The notes under the pieces are model-generated. The model saw only the letters and a list, made by a program, of their open reading frames with translations. It did no database searches and was not told the origin of the DNA. Of a stretch of 64,000 bases of DNA, positions 62,473-64,000 are shown one piece after another; position 1 is the first letter of the stretch, and the number at the start of each line of letters is the position of its first letter. Origin of the DNA: Vicinamibacterales bacterium. GTDB taxonomy: Bacteria; Acidobacteriota; Vicinamibacteria; Vicinamibacterales; 2-12-FULL-66-21. The stretch lies in assembly GCA_035699745.1 (NCBI GenBank), contig DASSPH010000010.1, positions 62,001-126,000 on the forward strand, given 5' to 3'. The translations under genes were made by a program, and so were the position numbers.

Positions 62473-64000
62473 ATGCCGCGAATTTCCCGACTGCCTCCCG
62501 AGCTCGCCAACCAGATCGCCGCCGGCGAAGTGGTCGAACGGCCCGCGTCGGTGGTCAAGGAGCTGGTCGAGAACGCCCTCGATGCCGGGGCGCGGCGCAT
62601 CGCCGTCTCGGTCGATCTCGGCGGCAAGAAGCTGATTCGCGTCGAAGACGACGGCGAGGGGATGGAGCCGGAGGATGCGCGGCTCGCCATCGAGCGCCAC
62701 GCCACCAGCAAGATCCGCCACGCCGACGATCTCGGCGCGATTCAGACGCTCGGGTTTCGCGGCGAGGCGCTCCCCAGCATCGCATCGGTGTCGCACTTCA
62801 CGCTGCGCACGCGCGCGCGGGGGGCTCAGAGCGGAACCGAGATCAAGGTGAACGCCGGCGTCGTCGCCTCGATCCGCGAAGTCGGCTCGCCGGAGGGAAC
62901 GGCGATCGAGGTCGCGGATCTCTTCTACAACCTGCCGGCGCGGCGCAAGTTCCTCAAGTCCGACACCGCCGAGACGACGCAGATCTCCAGGCTGGTCACG
63001 CAGATGGCGCTGGGGTATCCCGAGGTCGGCTTCACGCTCGTCAGCGGCGGCGCGACGGGGCAGGGGCGGACGCTGCTGCAATGCCCGCCGGCCGCCGGGC
63101 TGCGGGAGCGGTTCTTCCAGCTGTACGGCGAGCGCGCGGATCTCGTCGACGTGCGAAAGGACGCCGCGGGGCTTCGCATCGAAGGGTTCGCCGCCGCGCT
63201 CGGCGACCATGGCCCGACCCGCGGCGCGCAGAACGTCTTCGTCAACCGCCGCATCGTCAAGGACCGGACCATCGCGCACGCGATCATCGAGGCCTACAGC
63301 GTCGCGACGATCAAGGAGCGCAGCCCCGAGGTGCATCTCTTCATCGAGATTGCGCCGGACCGCGTCGACGTCAACGTGCATCCCACCAAGGCGGAAGTGC
63401 GGTTCCTGGAGGGGTCGCTCGTCCACCAGGTCCTGCGCCGCGCGCTCGGCGAAGCGCTGGGCACGCCGCGGGCACCGGAGCTGACGCTGTCGGCGGCGCC
63501 GTGGCGAGCCGACGAGCCGCGCGCGGCGGCGCTCCCGGAACTCTGGGCGCGCACGGCGAATCCCTCATCGCTGGTCCCTGATCCTGGATCCTTCATCCCG
63601 GATCCTGAATCGCGGATCACGGATCCCGGGATCCAGGATTCAGGATCCGTGATTAGGGATTCAGGATCAGCGATCAGGGATGAGGGATTCACCGTCCGGC
63701 CAATGATCCCGTTAGGCCAGTTCCGCGAAACGTTCATCATCGCCGTGGACGACGAGGGGGTGGCGATCATCGACCAGCACGTTGCGCACGAGCGCGTGCT
63801 GTTCGAGCAGCTGATGGAGCGGCTCACGTCGGGCCGTCTGGAGAGCCAGCGGATGCTGGCGCCGATCGTGGTGGACCTGCCGCCGGCGCAGCGCGAAGCG
63901 CTCAAGGGGCACGCCGCGCGGCTCGAACGGCTCGGACTCGAGATCGAGGAGTTCGGCGGCGACAGCGTCAGGCTGTCGGCGGTTCCGGCGCTGCTCGCGC
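62473..64000 (+). CDS. mutL: DNA mismatch repair protein MutL, 3' end cut by window
   Basis: 509 residues visible. The GHKL ATPase has IAAGEVVERPASVVKELVENA, DDGEGM, ATSKI and GFRGEALPSI, then the transducer domain (FVNRRIVKD; VHPTKAEVRF). An Asp/Pro/Ser-rich linker (about 363-406) is encoded by a repeat array. The C-terminal domain starts with DQHVAHERVLFE, fitting the endonuclease motif DQHAX2EX4E except Val for Ala, so a nicking MutL is likely. Confidence 0.95.
   Translation, partial: MPRISRLPPELANQIAAGEVVERPASVVKELVENALDAGARRIAVSVDLGGKKLIRVEDDGEGMEPEDARLAIERHATSKIRHADDLGAIQTLGFRGEALPSIASVSHFTLRTRARGAQSGTEIKVNAGVVASIREVGSPEGTAIEVADLFYNLPARRKFLKSDTAETTQISRLVTQMALGYPEVGFTLVSGGATGQGRTLLQCPPAAGLRERFFQLYGERADLVDVRKDAAGLRIEGFAAALGDHGPTRGAQNVFVNRRIVKDRTIAHAIIEAYSVATIKERSPEVHLFIEIAPDRVDVNVHPTKAEVRFLEGSLVHQVLRRALGEALGTPRAPELTLSAAPWRADEPRAAALPELWARTANPSSLVPDPGSFIPDPESRITDPGIQDSGSVIRDSGSAIRDEGFTVRPMIPLGQFRETFIIAVDDEGVAIIDQHVAHERVLFEQLMERLTSGRLESQRMLAPIVVDLPPAQREALKGHAARLERLGLEIEEFGGDSVRLSAVPALLA
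63559..63690. repeat. Inverted word array translated within mutL
   Basis: GGATCCTGAATC/GGATCACGG words on the left and GGATTCAGGATCC/GTGATTAGGG words on the right surround the perfect palindrome GGATCCCGGGATCC (63621-63634). The same words (ATCAGGGATGA, CATCCCGGATC) occur in the array before era. The frame stays open through it. Confidence 0.85.

Overview
**Organism.** The DNA is GC-rich, close to two thirds G+C by eye, with short intergenic gaps. Two PadR-regulator/large-permease pairs match the 'acidobacterial duplicated orphan permease' (ADOP) type. Together with bacillithiol genes, a Tes-like radical SAM enzyme and the gene order phoH-ybeY-corC-like-era plus recO-glyQ-glyS-ppdK, they point to Acidobacteriota. 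A Vicinamibacteria-like (subgroup 6) member is my best guess; this is inference, because no rRNA gene is present. I see no tRNA, rRNA, transposase, integrase or CRISPR array. No stretch over 300 bases lacks a gene; the longest gap is 25601-25877.

**1-14.4 kb: exopolysaccharide (EPS) locus.** Twelve tightly packed or overlapping minus-strand genes run from a sigma-54 activator (12676) off the left edge. In order they are: activator, degenerate GGDEF-like protein, Wza-type exporter, outer-membrane barrel, Wzz/GumC chain-length protein, tyrosine autokinase, initiating sugar transferase, Wzx flippase, LicC-like nucleotidyltransferase, YvcK-like protein, ExeA-like ATPase and nucleotide-sugar dehydrogenase. 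A textbook -24/-12 promoter lies just upstream. Next comes an NtrC-type response regulator, and divergent from it a tiny secreted protein with a PEP-CTERM-like tail behind a second -24/-12-like site. This matches the exosortase (XrtA)/PEP-CTERM type of EPS locus, although no exosortase is in view.

**14.9-23.3 kb.** A secreted beta-helix protein, a methyltransferase, a secreted nuclease-fold protein, a small sensor-kinase-like protein, MsrPQ (periplasmic methionine sulfoxide repair), and an SPFH protein with a ribbon-helix-helix regulator.

**23.5-41.9 kb.** A Tes/MSS-like radical SAM enzyme (candidate membrane-spanning lipid synthase), PadR-ADOP module 1, bshB1-bshA, a Nif3-like protein, a Cys-rich flavoprotein, a phosphatase-superfamily protein, a degenerate sigma-54 ATPase facing a ToxR-like protein, an FAD/NADPH reductase with a Gfo/Idh/MocA oxidoreductase, moaA, PadR-ADOP module 2 and a small membrane protein.

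**42-64 kb: housekeeping.** M20 amidohydrolase, hisS-aspS, phoH-ybeY-corC-like-era, an ECF sigma operon, mgtE, recO, glyQ-glyS, ppdK, corA and mutL (cut by the right edge). Many junctions here carry short-word repeat arrays. Several are arranged as an array followed by its inverted copy, and a similar one sits in frame inside mutL. Together with -10-like hexamers placed a few bases before start codons, these are the least explained features of the window.
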